The notes under the pieces are model-generated. The model had not been told where the DNA came from and made no database searches. It saw only the letters and a list, made by a program, of their open reading frames with translations. From Notolepis coatsorum (taxonomy: Eukaryota; Chordata; Actinopteri; Aulopiformes; Paralepididae): a stretch of DNA of 64,000 bases. A program made the translations under genes and the position numbers. Where the stretch lies: assembly GCA_963971535.1 (NCBI GenBank), contig OZ020593.1, forward strand, positions 16,108,148 through 16,172,147. Reading direction: 5' to 3'. How positions within the stretch are numbered: position 1 is the first letter of the stretch; each line of letters opens with the position of its first letter. This document shows, one piece after another, positions 32,990 through 43,591 of this stretch.

Positions 32990-33290
32990 CTTGAGAGGCT
33001 TGTAAATGTGTTTGTTTTGTTACGCTGCTGGCCAGTATGATTTACTACCAGTGTCTTTATACCTGTACCACTGTACATATTAATATTACAACTCTGTATA
33101 CATCTGATTAGCACTATTACTCAGTAGTACTCATTTATATATTTTATACCCAGTTTAATCACCTGTCCATTATATTACTATTGCACTTTACTGTTATATT
33201 TGCACTCTGGTTGGATGCCAAACTTTGTTCGTTGTACTGTACTTGTGCTGCATGATGAGACAATACATTTTAATATAATCTAAAGAAAAT
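32990..33290 (+). mobile_element. LINE 3' UTR relic
   Basis: Contains GGTTGGATGCCAAACT and GTTCGTTGTACTGTACTTGT, words typical of Rex1-like LINE 3' UTRs in fish. No coding part. Confidence 0.45.
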
Positions 33291-33454
33291 ACATTATGGA
33301 GACTATATGAAAGATGTGACAAAATACGAATCTTGAACCAGTTGAAACTTTATTTTATGAAATAGTTTGTAGAACGTAGAAACTAGTTTGTAACAAGTCA
33401 CAAGTCATATTTTGAGCGATGCAAGGCATCGTCTCACAACATATATACACCTAG

Positions 33455-34888
33455 TGTTGTGAAGGGCCAGATTAAACCGAATATATATATTTATTTATAT
33501 ATATATATTTAATTGTATTTGTATATTCTCTAATATTCCCTGATATCCCTTGTATATTCCTTGTACAATATGCATTGAATATCCATTCTAGCCTACTGAA
33601 CATCCCATAATAGTCTCCATTCTACTATTGGTCGAGACCTTGGTGCCAGGCTGCCATACCCCTCAGACCCAGTTCAAACGTACCGCTCCACATGTACGAA
33701 CAAGTCCTAGTTCCGCGTAGGAATCTGACTACCGCACCACTAATGGGACTATTTGTTCATAGTGCGTATATATACTGCGCTACTAAAGTAGGACTTTCTT
33801 TTCAGTCCAGTTTCTTACCCTCCAATAGAGTCACAGACGTAAAGCCTCCCCGCGACGCCACGTGTGGGAGTAAGGCCAAGTTCGCCTACCATCGGTATTG
33901 AGACATCGTGTATATTAATATTTGAATAGTCATATTTGGCACTATATCGTCGAGTTGGACGTAGTCTATTAAGCTAATAATAGTCTGTTAATATATAGTG
34001 CTTCGTGCGGTGAGAATACTACCGTAGTCAGCACCCCATCGTTTCGGGCAGAGAACTGGCTGCTTACCCAGGGTGGTTGACCCCACGTGAAGCTGCACCC
34101 GAGGAGCCTCAGAGCCGACGAGCGAGTGGACCTGTATACCGGATTATTCTACCGACGACAGCCCGCCTTCCCAGGCACGGATTATGCTTTGTATACATTG
34201 ATTATTCCATGGATAAAGACCCCCGACACTGCCGTGTGTTGGAACCCCCCCCCCCTGGAGAGGACGCAAGGTGAGGAGACGCTCTGCAAGACGAGGTCGC
34301 TTCACGTCTCTCCTCCGTGGACCGGATGACGCCGGCCCACAAAGAGTCCACCTGCTTTCATCTGTGGTCCAAGGATCGCCGGCGCATTGAACGGCACTAC
34401 AGTGGGTTCACCTGGGATACCCTTGGCCGGATGAGGCAGCCGGATTCTACCCCCCCCCCCCTTCCTACTCCTGTCGGCTTACAAGCGACCGGATTAACCC
34501 CCTCTAGTGTATCCAGTATATAATCATTAAAGTATCATTGCTGTTATTCCTTAATTATTCCAGGTCGTATATGTACCACCTGCGCCTTCAGAGATTGGAC
34601 ATTCTCTATTGATATACCGACGAATACTCTTGCCATAAAAGTGCATACTAATTCCATTCATAAATGTGATTGATTTGATTAAGTGCTTGCTCTACACACC
34701 ATCGCTGTGTAGAAATAAAGACCTATTTCTAATTCGTACATTTGTGTTGGATCCGTTTCATCTACGTGACAGTGTTCATCATAATATATTTATGCCGTGT
34801 ACTGGGTGGCCGAATATTAAGTACAAAGGTAGTGGTAGTAAGTATCATATCTAGTAATACAGTCAGGGAATTGTACCCCTCAGTTACA
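33455..34888 (+). repeat. 5' LTR of BEL copy 2
   Basis: Same layout as in copy 1: an AT-rich start (AATATATATATTTATTTATA), a GCGTATATATACTGCGC stretch near 33763 as probable TATA region, and a C-rich tract near 34450. Matches 41125-42558 almost base for base. Confidence 0.95.
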
Positions 34889-34910
34889 ATTGGTCCTTCG
34901 AGCCGGATGG
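34889..34910 (+). promoter_or_regulatory. tRNA-Tyr primer-binding site of BEL copy 2
   Basis: TGGTCCTTCGAGCCGGA begins two bases after the LTR. It is complementary to the 3' end of vertebrate tRNA-Tyr (TCCGGCTCGAAGGACCA, known from general knowledge). The same site follows the 5' LTR of copy 1 at about 19855. Confidence 0.85.
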
Positions 34911-34932
34911 TAATTAGTGTAATATTAATATA

Positions 34933-37900
34933 GTGTTATTAATATTGAAATGGCCTATGATGAACACTCCACGAAACGATCCTCCTAACCAACGCCCGCA
35001 GCGCGAACGACGGCTCCCTCAGTACTTAGAGGCTTACGCTGTCAGTCAACAACCTAGTCTTCTACTAACAGTAAACGCGGTAAAACTAGAAAGTAAAAGT
35101 ATGTCTAACCCCAACGCCCAGACTACCCCGACCATAGAGGCCCCTACGGGCTCTAATGTAACTGACCAAGTTCACGGTGGGGACCAGTGGGAACCAGACA
35201 TGACTTCACACCCCGCCAGTACTGAAGAAGTAGTCCCCGATGAGTCCCGGGAGGAATACAACGCTACCGAGAGAGAACTCGGCACGGAAGAAGACGGGGA
35301 GAGCACCGTGGAGATAGAGCTCCAAGGCTCCGCAAGGAGTACCCCGAGGGAAGGCTCCCCTATACAACCGCCTTCTCCCAGCGAGGCAGAGAGGACCCTA
35401 CAGCAGGCCTTCCTCATCAGCCTGAACGCCGCTGCTGAACGCGACCGACTGCAGATCCAGCAGCGAAGCGAACACGAGCAGATACGTCTAGAAATAAGAC
35501 GCATTCAGATGGAAGAGAATGTGGCCCGAGAACGAGCCGGTGCTCAACGGGACGCAGCGCGCGACAGACAGCAGTCGCAACTAATAGAACAGCTGATCAG
35601 ACGGACAACACCCTCTCCCTCCGCCAGAGGCTCCAGGAACTCGTCTAGACACACCTCCAGGGCGGCATCCCCTAGCCGAGTAAACAACCCTGAACTTGAC
35701 CAACAGACGAGGTCTATACCCCCCACAGACCACCTCCCCCCACCGGTCCAAGCGAGACCTAGCAACCGGGAAGGAGCAGCATATCCTGTGGAGAGGCTAA
35801 ACCAGAGACTACAAGCACTGGATGACCTAACTGAAGACGAAGAGGAAGAGGAGGAGAACCACGCCCGAAGACAGCACAGTACTCTACCGGACCAGGAGGT
35901 CCGGTACAGCCCAGGCTATACTCCCGCGGAGCTGCGCTACAGACCCCCGACTCTATACACGGGTGAGCACGACGCACGACCCGCACCGAGGAACAGCACC
36001 TGGACAAGCGGGCCATGGTACACTGCCGGTACCAGCCCATACCAAGGAGCGGGAGGAGACTCGCCTAGGAGGCCTCTCCCCCAACGCTCGCCGATGTATC
36101 CACAGTCAGCGTCATACATTGGCACGCCCATGGTACCCGACTTCACCCAAGAGAACCGGGCCCAGTATACAGAACTCCGCATGTGTCTGGAGACCATGTT
36201 GGTGGATGTATTGGATGAACGCCACAAATACGCCATCCTACTGAAGCACTTAAAGGTGCCCCGCGCACATAATATAGCGCTCGCCTATGCGACTTCCACC
36301 ACCCCATACACAGCAGCGCTGGTAGCATTGGACCAGAGGTATGGGCGCATATGGGATTACGTGATCCAGGAGATCCGACACATCGACCGCTTACCCCCAG
36401 CAATAGACAATCGAGCACTGGACGACCTGTCCATCAGAGTGCAGTCCCTGGTAGGGATGTTGGGAGCGCAAAGAGAGAAGGGGAGGCATGAACTTTACGC
36501 CAACTCAAATGTGGAAAGGATTCTGGAGAAGCTGCCGCCCGCTCGTCAGGAGCGCTTTAGGCGGCAGAGGGACCACAGAGACCCGAATGGCCCCGAACCG
36601 AACCTCCTCGATCTAGCAGACTTCCTGGCGAGAGAAGTCAGCAGCCTACGGCTAGATACATTCGGACGGAGCACCCCTGGCTCCAGAGAAGGAACCAGAC
36701 GACTAAATGATGGAAGAAGATCGGTGACCGTGATGCACCAATCGGAGTCAGTACCGAGCAGCAGGAGCCACAGTACCCCCTCCAGAACGGAGAAGTGGAA
36801 GATAGTGTGCCCCTACTGTGAGAAAGAACACTGGCTAGCGCAATGTGACTCCTTCCCCAAGCTGAACGCGGAGGAAGCCAGTCAATGGATAAAGTCCAAC
36901 AAGCGCTGCTTTCGCTGTGCGCGCTCACACATGGCAGCCGAATGCCGCTTAAAGAAAAGGTGCACCAAGTGCGATGGAGCCCATCTGGACATACTTCACG
37001 ACAGTAACAGACGGCGCCCTTCACCCGCACCATCCAGCCGCAAAGCGAGCGTCATGTACATCGATCCCGCCAGCAGCAGTGGAGCCCGAGTACTCCTAAA
37101 AGTAGTGCGTGTGACACTAAGCTACCAGAATAAAGTCCTGGACACTTACGCCGTCCTCGATGACGGGTCAGAGAAGACCCTGCTGCTCGCCTCCGCTGCG
37201 GCCCAGCTAGGGCTGCGGGGAAGCGAAACCCAAATGACAATTCGGACAATAAGACGAGATTTGAAGACGATAAAGGGCGAGAATGTCTCATTCTCTATCG
37301 CAGCAAGCGGCCAGCCTGAGCGACGGTACCAGATTACAGACGCTTTCACCAGCCAAGAAATAGGACTGTCGCGGTACACATACCCCGTCGCCAAGCTGAT
37401 GGAGAAATATGCACATCTGCGCAAGTTACCGATCCCGCTCATAGACAATGCTATGCCGACCCTGTTGATAGGCTCCGACCATGCAGACCTCATTGTCCCG
37501 ATAGACCGGGTTCATACCGGACCCCGAGGCTGTCCTGCAGCAGTCGAGACCCGTTTGGGATGGACTCTCCAAGGCCCGCTCGCCAAATCTCTCAACCGAA
37601 GTACAGCCACTAGATGTCTCCACTCCCGAGTCACAGAGGGAGAAACCGCACTCCTGCAACACGTAGAGCGGCTATGGACCTTGGAACAAATGCCCTTTAA
37701 GAACGGAAAGAAAGACATTCGCTCTAAAGATGACATTTACGCCATTCACCTCCTCGAGACAGGGACCAAGAGAGTCCCGGTCAACGGCGTGTTGAGATAC
37801 GCCACGCCACTCCTGCGGCGAGAAGGAATGCCTACTTTCCACGCCAAGACAGACGCCACAGAACGGTACCTGCTGAACACGGAGCGGCGCTTAGCCAAGA

Positions 37901-40900
37901 ACCCCGCCCAAGAGAGTGTATACCGCGCTGAGATTGAGAAGCTCATCACAGCGGGACACGTCACAAAGATGGACATTAAAGAGGCTGACCAGACCACTGA
38001 ATCGTGGTACGTGCCTCACCACAAGGTCCATCACAACGGTAAAGACCGCATAGTATTTAACTGCAGCTACCAGATCGGATCCCAAAATCTGAATAAAGAG
38101 TTACTGCCCGGTCCCACACTCGGCCCCTCCCTACTCGGCGTTCTACTCCGCTTCCGCCAGGAAAAGGTGGCCATCAGCGGGGACATTAAAGGAATGTTCC
38201 TGCAGGTGAGATTAGTAGAGGCGGACAAGCCCCTGTTACGGTTCCTATGGAGAGAGAAGCCAGGAGATGAGCACCCAGCCATCTACCAATGGGAAGTCCT
38301 CCCCTTCGGAACGACGTGCAGCCCCTGCTGCGCTACATTTGCACTACAGAAACATGTAGCAGAGGACCCAGCAGCGGACGAAGAGGTCCGACACAGCGTA
38401 AAGAACAGCTTCTACGTAGACAACTGTCTACAAAGCCTTTCAACCCAAGAAGAAGCCGAGGCTCTCCTGATTAAACTCCGCGCCTCATTGATCAAAGGCG
38501 GCTTTGATCTCAGGCAGTGGGCCAGCAGCGATCCGCAAGTACTGCGCAGCCTCTCCTCCGAGGACAAGGCAGCCAGCAGCGAGACCTGGATGGCTACAAT
38601 CCCGGGAGAAGCCCAGGAGATGACCCTGGGATTGGTGTGGCGATTCAAAACAGATTCGCTTCACTACAGACACAAGCCCCTGACTACGGAGCAGGGAAGG
38701 CCGGCGGCGGCGCCGACCACCAGACGGAGTGTGTACACAACACTCGCCCGACAATATGACCCGCTAGGATGTATTCTACCGTACACCACCAGGGCAAAAA
38801 TGATTGTACGAGCATTGTGGGACAAGGACCAGGGCTGGGACGACCCCATTCCCGCACACCTTGCATCCACCTGGAGAGAGTGGGAGATGGAGCTCCACTC
38901 ACTCCCAGGCGTTAATATGCGCCGAAGCTACTTCCCACCCACGGTGAGGCCAGAGACATGTAAAATGGACTTACACGTCTTCAGTGACGCCTCAGAGGTC
39001 GCATACGGATCAGTAGCCTACTTGCGGGCCCAAGACCAGGGGGGAGAGATCTACACAGCATTTGTCCTCGCCCGCTCGAAAATAGCCCCACGCAAGCAAC
39101 AATCTATCCCACGTCTAGAGCTCTGCGCAGCCCTAGCCGGAGCGCACCTAGCCACGCTCATCCAACGTGAGCTCACCATACCGGTGTCTAGAACAATCCT
39201 GTGGTCAGATTCCACGACGGTACTCGCCTGGATCAAATCGGACTCATGCAAGTACAAAGTCTTCGTGGGAGTCAGAGTCACCGAGATTCAAGACTTAACC
39301 GAAGAGTTAACCGGAGAAACAGAGTGGCGCTACGTTGATACAAAACAGAACCCAGCTGACGTCATCACCCGGGGGATGCCCCTGGATGACCTCACCCGTC
39401 GCAATGTCTACAGTGACGGCCCCGCATTCCTAAGACTCCCGGAAGGACAGTGGCCCATGCCTATCCCGAGGGAAGCAAGTCCAGAGGAGGTGGAAAATAA
39501 GAAGTCTGTGTTCTGTGGATTGAGCACCGTAGCCTCCACCGACCCTAACATAGACGATTGCACATCCATAGAGAGTGCACAACAAAGAACATTCCTGCGG
39601 TACCACCCGGAGTGCAAGTCCCCCGCTGATATGTCAGCAGCTAACTACGAGGAAGCAGAATTGCTTCTACTGCAGCGAGCCCAGAGAGACTCGTTCCCCG
39701 ATGAATTGGCCTGTGGAGGAAAGCCCGTCCCATCCGACAGCAGATTAATTCATCTGGCCCCCGAGAGCGACGCTCATACCCTCATCAGAGTGGGTGGTCG
39801 CCTACGCAGAGCCCCCAATCTACCAGATGACATTAAATACCCGATCGTATTGAACAGCCGACACAAGGTCACAGAGCTGATTATAAAGAAATACGATGAG
39901 GATGTACATCACGCAGGAGCAGAAAGAGTCTTCGCGGAAATCAGACGTCGTTACTGGATCCTACAAGGAAGAGAGGCGGTACGACGCTTCCAGCGAACAT
40001 GTCTAGACTGCCGCAAGTGGCGCGCGCAGCCCAGCATACCAAGGATGGCTGACCTTCCTCCATGTCGCCTCCGAATCGGTGACAAGCCATTCCACTCAAC
40101 GGGTATGGACTGCTTTGGCCCGCTGCACATAAAGAAAGGAAGAGGAACCGAGAAGCGGTGGGGTATTGTAGTCAAATGCATGACCACCAGAGCGATACAC
40201 ATCGAGCTTCTCCCGACCATGAGCACAGACTCATTCCTTATGGCCTTCCGTAGATTCACATCACGGAAAGGAAGACCGTCTACCCTATTGTCCGATCATG
40301 GGACAAACTTCAAAGGCGGCGAAAGAGAGCTGAGAGAGAGCTTCCAAGCTATGGGCCCAGAACTTAAGACCCACCTCGCTCCAGCACAGGTTGATTTCCA
40401 ATTCAACCCCCCAAACGCACCCCACTTCGGTGGCACTTGGGAACGAGAAGTGCGCTCCATAAAGACAGCCCTGTACGCAGTACTTGGGGCCCAGACTGTG
40501 GCGGAAGAAGTCTTAATGACAGTCCTCACGGAGATTGAGGGAGTACTTAACTCGAAGCCCCTCGGATATGTCTCCAGTGATGTGGCGGATATCGACCCAG
40601 TTACCCCCAACACACTCCTGATGGGGCGGCTAGATCCTGCATTACCCCAGACAATGTACCGGCCTGAAGAAGCGAACGGCCGACGAATGTGGAGGTACAG
40701 CCAAGTATTAGCCGACAAGTTTTGGAACAGTTTCCTACTGCACTACCTACCGTCTCTACAGACCCGCCAGAAGTGGGTAAAGGAGAGAGACAATTTGACA
40801 GAAGGAACAGTCGTCATGATTATTGATCAATCACTGCCCAGAGCTATGTGGCCGGCCGGCCGCGTAAGCAAAGTGATCACCGGTGCCGACGGCAAGGTCC

Positions 40901-41016
40901 GAGCAGCTGAAGTGCTCGTCCAGGGTCGCACTTACACCCGTCCCGTGGCGAGGCTCATAGAACTGCCTCGACTCCCAGACACAATCGATGATGACCATGA
41001 CCCTACAACCCTATGA
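34933..41016 (+). CDS. BEL/Pao gag-pol polyprotein (2027 codons)
   Basis: One open frame; fossil status: looks whole. In order: a charged N-terminal part; a gag-like helical region (about residues 400-600); CCHC-like zinc knuckles (CPYCEKEHWLAQCD, then CFRCARSHMAAEC and CTKCDGAH, about 625-690); an aspartic protease of the DUF1758 type (YAVLDDGSEKTLL, about 740); a reverse transcriptase (SGDIKGMFLQVRL, FYVDNCL, about 1090-1170); RNase H (VFSDASEVAYGSVAY, about 1345); an integrase zinc finger (HHAGAERVFAEIRRRYWILQ ... CLDC, about 1660); an integrase core (STGMDCFGPL, LLSDHGTNFKGG); and the C-terminal BEL domain. This order defines BEL/Pao. Confidence 0.95.
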   Translation: MLLILKWPMMNTPRNDPPNQRPQRERRLPQYLEAYAVSQQPSLLLTVNAVKLESKSMSNPNAQTTPTIEAPTGSNVTDQVHGGDQWEPDMTSHPASTEEVVPDESREEYNATERELGTEEDGESTVEIELQGSARSTPREGSPIQPPSPSEAERTLQQAFLISLNAAAERDRLQIQQRSEHEQIRLEIRRIQMEENVARERAGAQRDAARDRQQSQLIEQLIRRTTPSPSARGSRNSSRHTSRAASPSRVNNPELDQQTRSIPPTDHLPPPVQARPSNREGAAYPVERLNQRLQALDDLTEDEEEEEENHARRQHSTLPDQEVRYSPGYTPAELRYRPPTLYTGEHDARPAPRNSTWTSGPWYTAGTSPYQGAGGDSPRRPLPQRSPMYPQSASYIGTPMVPDFTQENRAQYTELRMCLETMLVDVLDERHKYAILLKHLKVPRAHNIALAYATSTTPYTAALVALDQRYGRIWDYVIQEIRHIDRLPPAIDNRALDDLSIRVQSLVGMLGAQREKGRHELYANSNVERILEKLPPARQERFRRQRDHRDPNGPEPNLLDLADFLAREVSSLRLDTFGRSTPGSREGTRRLNDGRRSVTVMHQSESVPSSRSHSTPSRTEKWKIVCPYCEKEHWLAQCDSFPKLNAEEASQWIKSNKRCFRCARSHMAAECRLKKRCTKCDGAHLDILHDSNRRRPSPAPSSRKASVMYIDPASSSGARVLLKVVRVTLSYQNKVLDTYAVLDDGSEKTLLLASAAAQLGLRGSETQMTIRTIRRDLKTIKGENVSFSIAASGQPERRYQITDAFTSQEIGLSRYTYPVAKLMEKYAHLRKLPIPLIDNAMPTLLIGSDHADLIVPIDRVHTGPRGCPAAVETRLGWTLQGPLAKSLNRSTATRCLHSRVTEGETALLQHVERLWTLEQMPFKNGKKDIRSKDDIYAIHLLETGTKRVPVNGVLRYATPLLRREGMPTFHAKTDATERYLLNTERRLAKNPAQESVYRAEIEKLITAGHVTKMDIKEADQTTESWYVPHHKVHHNGKDRIVFNCSYQIGSQNLNKELLPGPTLGPSLLGVLLRFRQEKVAISGDIKGMFLQVRLVEADKPLLRFLWREKPGDEHPAIYQWEVLPFGTTCSPCCATFALQKHVAEDPAADEEVRHSVKNSFYVDNCLQSLSTQEEAEALLIKLRASLIKGGFDLRQWASSDPQVLRSLSSEDKAASSETWMATIPGEAQEMTLGLVWRFKTDSLHYRHKPLTTEQGRPAAAPTTRRSVYTTLARQYDPLGCILPYTTRAKMIVRALWDKDQGWDDPIPAHLASTWREWEMELHSLPGVNMRRSYFPPTVRPETCKMDLHVFSDASEVAYGSVAYLRAQDQGGEIYTAFVLARSKIAPRKQQSIPRLELCAALAGAHLATLIQRELTIPVSRTILWSDSTTVLAWIKSDSCKYKVFVGVRVTEIQDLTEELTGETEWRYVDTKQNPADVITRGMPLDDLTRRNVYSDGPAFLRLPEGQWPMPIPREASPEEVENKKSVFCGLSTVASTDPNIDDCTSIESAQQRTFLRYHPECKSPADMSAANYEEAELLLLQRAQRDSFPDELACGGKPVPSDSRLIHLAPESDAHTLIRVGGRLRRAPNLPDDIKYPIVLNSRHKVTELIIKKYDEDVHHAGAERVFAEIRRRYWILQGREAVRRFQRTCLDCRKWRAQPSIPRMADLPPCRLRIGDKPFHSTGMDCFGPLHIKKGRGTEKRWGIVVKCMTTRAIHIELLPTMSTDSFLMAFRRFTSRKGRPSTLLSDHGTNFKGGERELRESFQAMGPELKTHLAPAQVDFQFNPPNAPHFGGTWEREVRSIKTALYAVLGAQTVAEEVLMTVLTEIEGVLNSKPLGYVSSDVADIDPVTPNTLLMGRLDPALPQTMYRPEEANGRRMWRYSQVLADKFWNSFLLHYLPSLQTRQKWVKERDNLTEGTVVMIIDQSLPRAMWPAGRVSKVITGADGKVRAAEVLVQGRTYTRPVARLIELPRLPDTIDDDHDPTTL

Positions 41017-41124
41017 CTTTGTGAAGTTGACTGACCCCTACAGCAAACCCAAATGTGTAAATAGACAACGCGATTAATCTGTCTCTGTTTAACTGATTAG
41101 GTCTGGGACCAATCAGGGGGTGGC

Positions 41125-42558
41125 TGTTGTGAAGGGCCAGATTAAACCGAATATATATATTTATTTATATATATATATTTAATTGTATTTGTATATTCTC
41201 TAATATTCCCTGATATCCCTTGTATATTCCTTGTACAATATGCATTGAATATCCATTCTAGCCTACTGAACATCCCATAATAGTCTCCATTCTACTATTG
41301 GTCGAGACCTTGGTGCCAGGCTGCCATACCCCTCAGACCCAGTTCAAACGTACCGCTCCACATGTACGAACAAGTCCTAGTTCCGCGTAGGAATCTGACT
41401 ACTGCACCACTAATGGGACTATTTGTTCATAGTGCGTATATATACTGCGCTACTAAAGTAGGACTTTCTTTTCAGTCCAGTTTCTTACCCTCCAATAGAG
41501 TCACAGACGTAAAGCCTCCCCGCGACGCCACGTGTGGGAGTAAGGCCAAGTTCGCCTACCATCGGTATTGAGACATCGTGTATATTAATATTTGAATAGT
41601 CATATTTGGCACTATATCGTCGAGTTGGACGTAGTCTATTAAGCTAATAATAGTCTGTTAATATATAGTGCTTCGTGCGGTGAGAATACTACCGTAGTCA
41701 GCACCCCATCGTTTCGGGCAGAGAACTGGCTGCTTACCCAGGGTGGTTGACCCCACGTGAAGCTGCACCCGAGGAGCCTCAGAGCCGACGAGCGAGTGGA
41801 CCTGTATACCGGATTATTCTACCGACGACAGCCCGCCTTCCCAGGCACGGATTATGCTTTGTATACATTGATTATTCCATGGATAAAGACCCCCGACACT
41901 GCCGTGTGTTGGAACCCCCCCCCCCTGGAGAGGACGCAAGGTGAGGAGACGCTCTGCAAGACGAGGTCGCTTCACGTCTCTCCTCCGTGGACCGGATGAC
42001 GCCGGCCCACAAAGAGTCCACCTGCTTTCATCTGTGGTCCAAGGATCGCCGGCGCATTGAACGGCACTACAGTGGGTTCACCTGGGATACCCTTGGCCGG
42101 ATGAGGCAGCCGGATTCTACCCCCCCCCCCCTTCCTACTCCTGTCGGCTTACAAGCGACCGGATTAACCCCCTCTAGTGTATCCAGTATATAATCATTAA
42201 AGTATCATTGCTGTTATTCCTTAATTATTCCAGGTCGTATATGTACCACCTGCGCCTTCAGAGATTGGACATTCTCTATTGATATACCGACGAATACTCT
42301 TGCCATAAAAGTGCATACTAATTCCATTCATAAATGTGATTGATTTGATTAAGTGCTTGCTCTACACACCATCGCTGTGTAGAAATAAAGACCTATTTCT
42401 AATTCGTACATTTGTGTTGGATCCGTTTCATCTACGTGACAGTGTTCATCATAATATATTTATGCCGTGTACTGGGTGGCCGAATATTAAGTACAAAGGT
42501 AGTGGTAGTAAGTATCATATCTAGTAATACAGTCAGGGAATTGTACCCCTCAGTTACA
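41125..42558 (+). repeat. 3' LTR of BEL copy 2
   Basis: Preceded by a purine-rich stretch (CAGGGGGTGGC at about 41115), which is the expected polypurine tract. Ends CAGTTACA before the target copy CCTAG. Confidence 0.95.
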
Positions 42559-42588
42559 CCTAGAGTTGCATTTCTTAAATCCTATTAA

Positions 42589-43261
42589 AGGTGCTGTATG
42601 TTTTTTGTTGTTTGTTAAAACAACTGTTAAATAGCTATACATTCTGACAGCCATCACTGATATAGTCAAATAATCTATCAGTGCAGTAAACAAATCTGCC
42701 TGGGCAAGAAATACATACAAGATATCTAGTGTTCTCTCTCCTGATTGGATACATTGTGAACAGGATACCAGAACATGTATTTAGTGTTTACTGCAGAGTG
42801 GAGGGACTGGGAGACCCATGTTACTGACCAGACACTCTATATCAGTGATGGCTGTTTACTGCAGAGCGGAGGGACTGGGAGACCCATGTTACTGACCAGA
42901 CACTCTGTATCAGTGATGGCTGTTTACTGCAGAGTGGAGGGACTGAGAGACCCATGTTACTGACCAGACACTCTGTATCAGTGATGGCTGTTTATTGCAG
43001 AGTGGAGGGACTGGGAGACCCATGTTACTGACCAGACACTCTGTATCAGTGATGGCTGTTTATTGCAGAGTGGAGGGACTGGGAGACCCATGTTACTGAC
43101 CAGACACTCTATATCAGTGATGGCTGTTTACTGCAGAGCGGAGGGACTGGGAGACCCATGTTACTGACCAGACACTCTGTATCGGTGAATGTAGAGCTAC
43201 TATTTTAACATGTAGACCAGTTACTTTAACAAACAAAACAAAAATATCACTTACAGCACCT
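42589..43261. mobile_element. TTAA-flanked miniature element
   Basis: Ends AGGTGCTGTA and TACAGCACCT, with matching subterminal TTTGTTGTTTGTTAAA / TTTAACAAACAAAACAAA. TTAA flanks both sides (42585-42588, 43262-43265), as in piggyBac and Kolobok elements. Non-autonomous; it carries a minisatellite inside. Confidence 0.85.
42785..43190. repeat. 68-bp minisatellite inside the TTAA element
   Basis: Six units start at 42785, 42853, 42921, 42989, 43057 and 43125 (TGTTTACTGCAGAGTGGAGG..., ending ATCAGTGATGGC). Units differ by a few bases only. Confidence 0.95.
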
Positions 43262-43269
43262 TTAAAATA

Positions 43270-43388
43270 TCAAGGAATGAGGAAGGGAAACAGGAAGCAG
43301 AGGAAGGGAAACAGGAAGCAGAGGAAGGGAAATAGGAAGCAGAGGAAGGGAAACAGGAAGCAGAGGAAGGGAAACAGGAAGCAGAGGC
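43270..43388. repeat. 21-bp purine-rich tandem repeat
   Basis: Five to six units of GGAAGGGAAACAGGAAGCAG, just downstream of the INTS5 poly(A) signal on the minus strand. Confidence 0.9.
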
Positions 43389-43426
43389 CACATGGTGTAA
43401 TCAAACATTTTAATACTCCTGTCTCG

Positions 43427-43432
43427 TTTATT
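43427..43432 (-). terminator. INTS5: INTS5 poly(A) signal
   Basis: The minus strand reads AATAAA in the context ACAAAAATAAACGAGAC, 160 bases after the INTS5 stop codon. It is the only canonical signal seen in that interval, and a 3' UTR of about 180 bases is implied. Confidence 0.75.
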
Positions 43433-43591
43433 TTTGTACTCAAAGTCACTTGAAACAACTAGTTAGAAAATAATCAAGTCTAAAAATATGGTACAAAACG
43501 TAGACAGAGCCGTACTTGGGATATAGAAGTGAACAACAGTGAAAACACCTCTGACGTCCACACAATGAAAAGCAACGCGTCCCCCCCCCCC

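Larger units (their letters stand above)
33455..42558 (+). mobile_element. BEL/Pao LTR retroelement, copy 2, looks whole
   Basis: Two LTRs of 1434 bp each (33455-34888 and 41125-42558), TGTTGTGAAGG...CAGTTACA, with the 5-bp target duplication CCTAG (33450-33454, 42559-42563). A primer-binding site follows the 5' LTR, and one polyprotein frame spans 34933-41016. I see no break. The LTRs look almost identical, so it is young. It is the close relative of copy 1 at 18435-26724. Confidence 0.95.

Noticed and set aside
34889-34910. Possible tRNA gene
   Set aside because: Only the 18-base complement of a tRNA 3' end is present; no cloverleaf. It is a primer-binding site.
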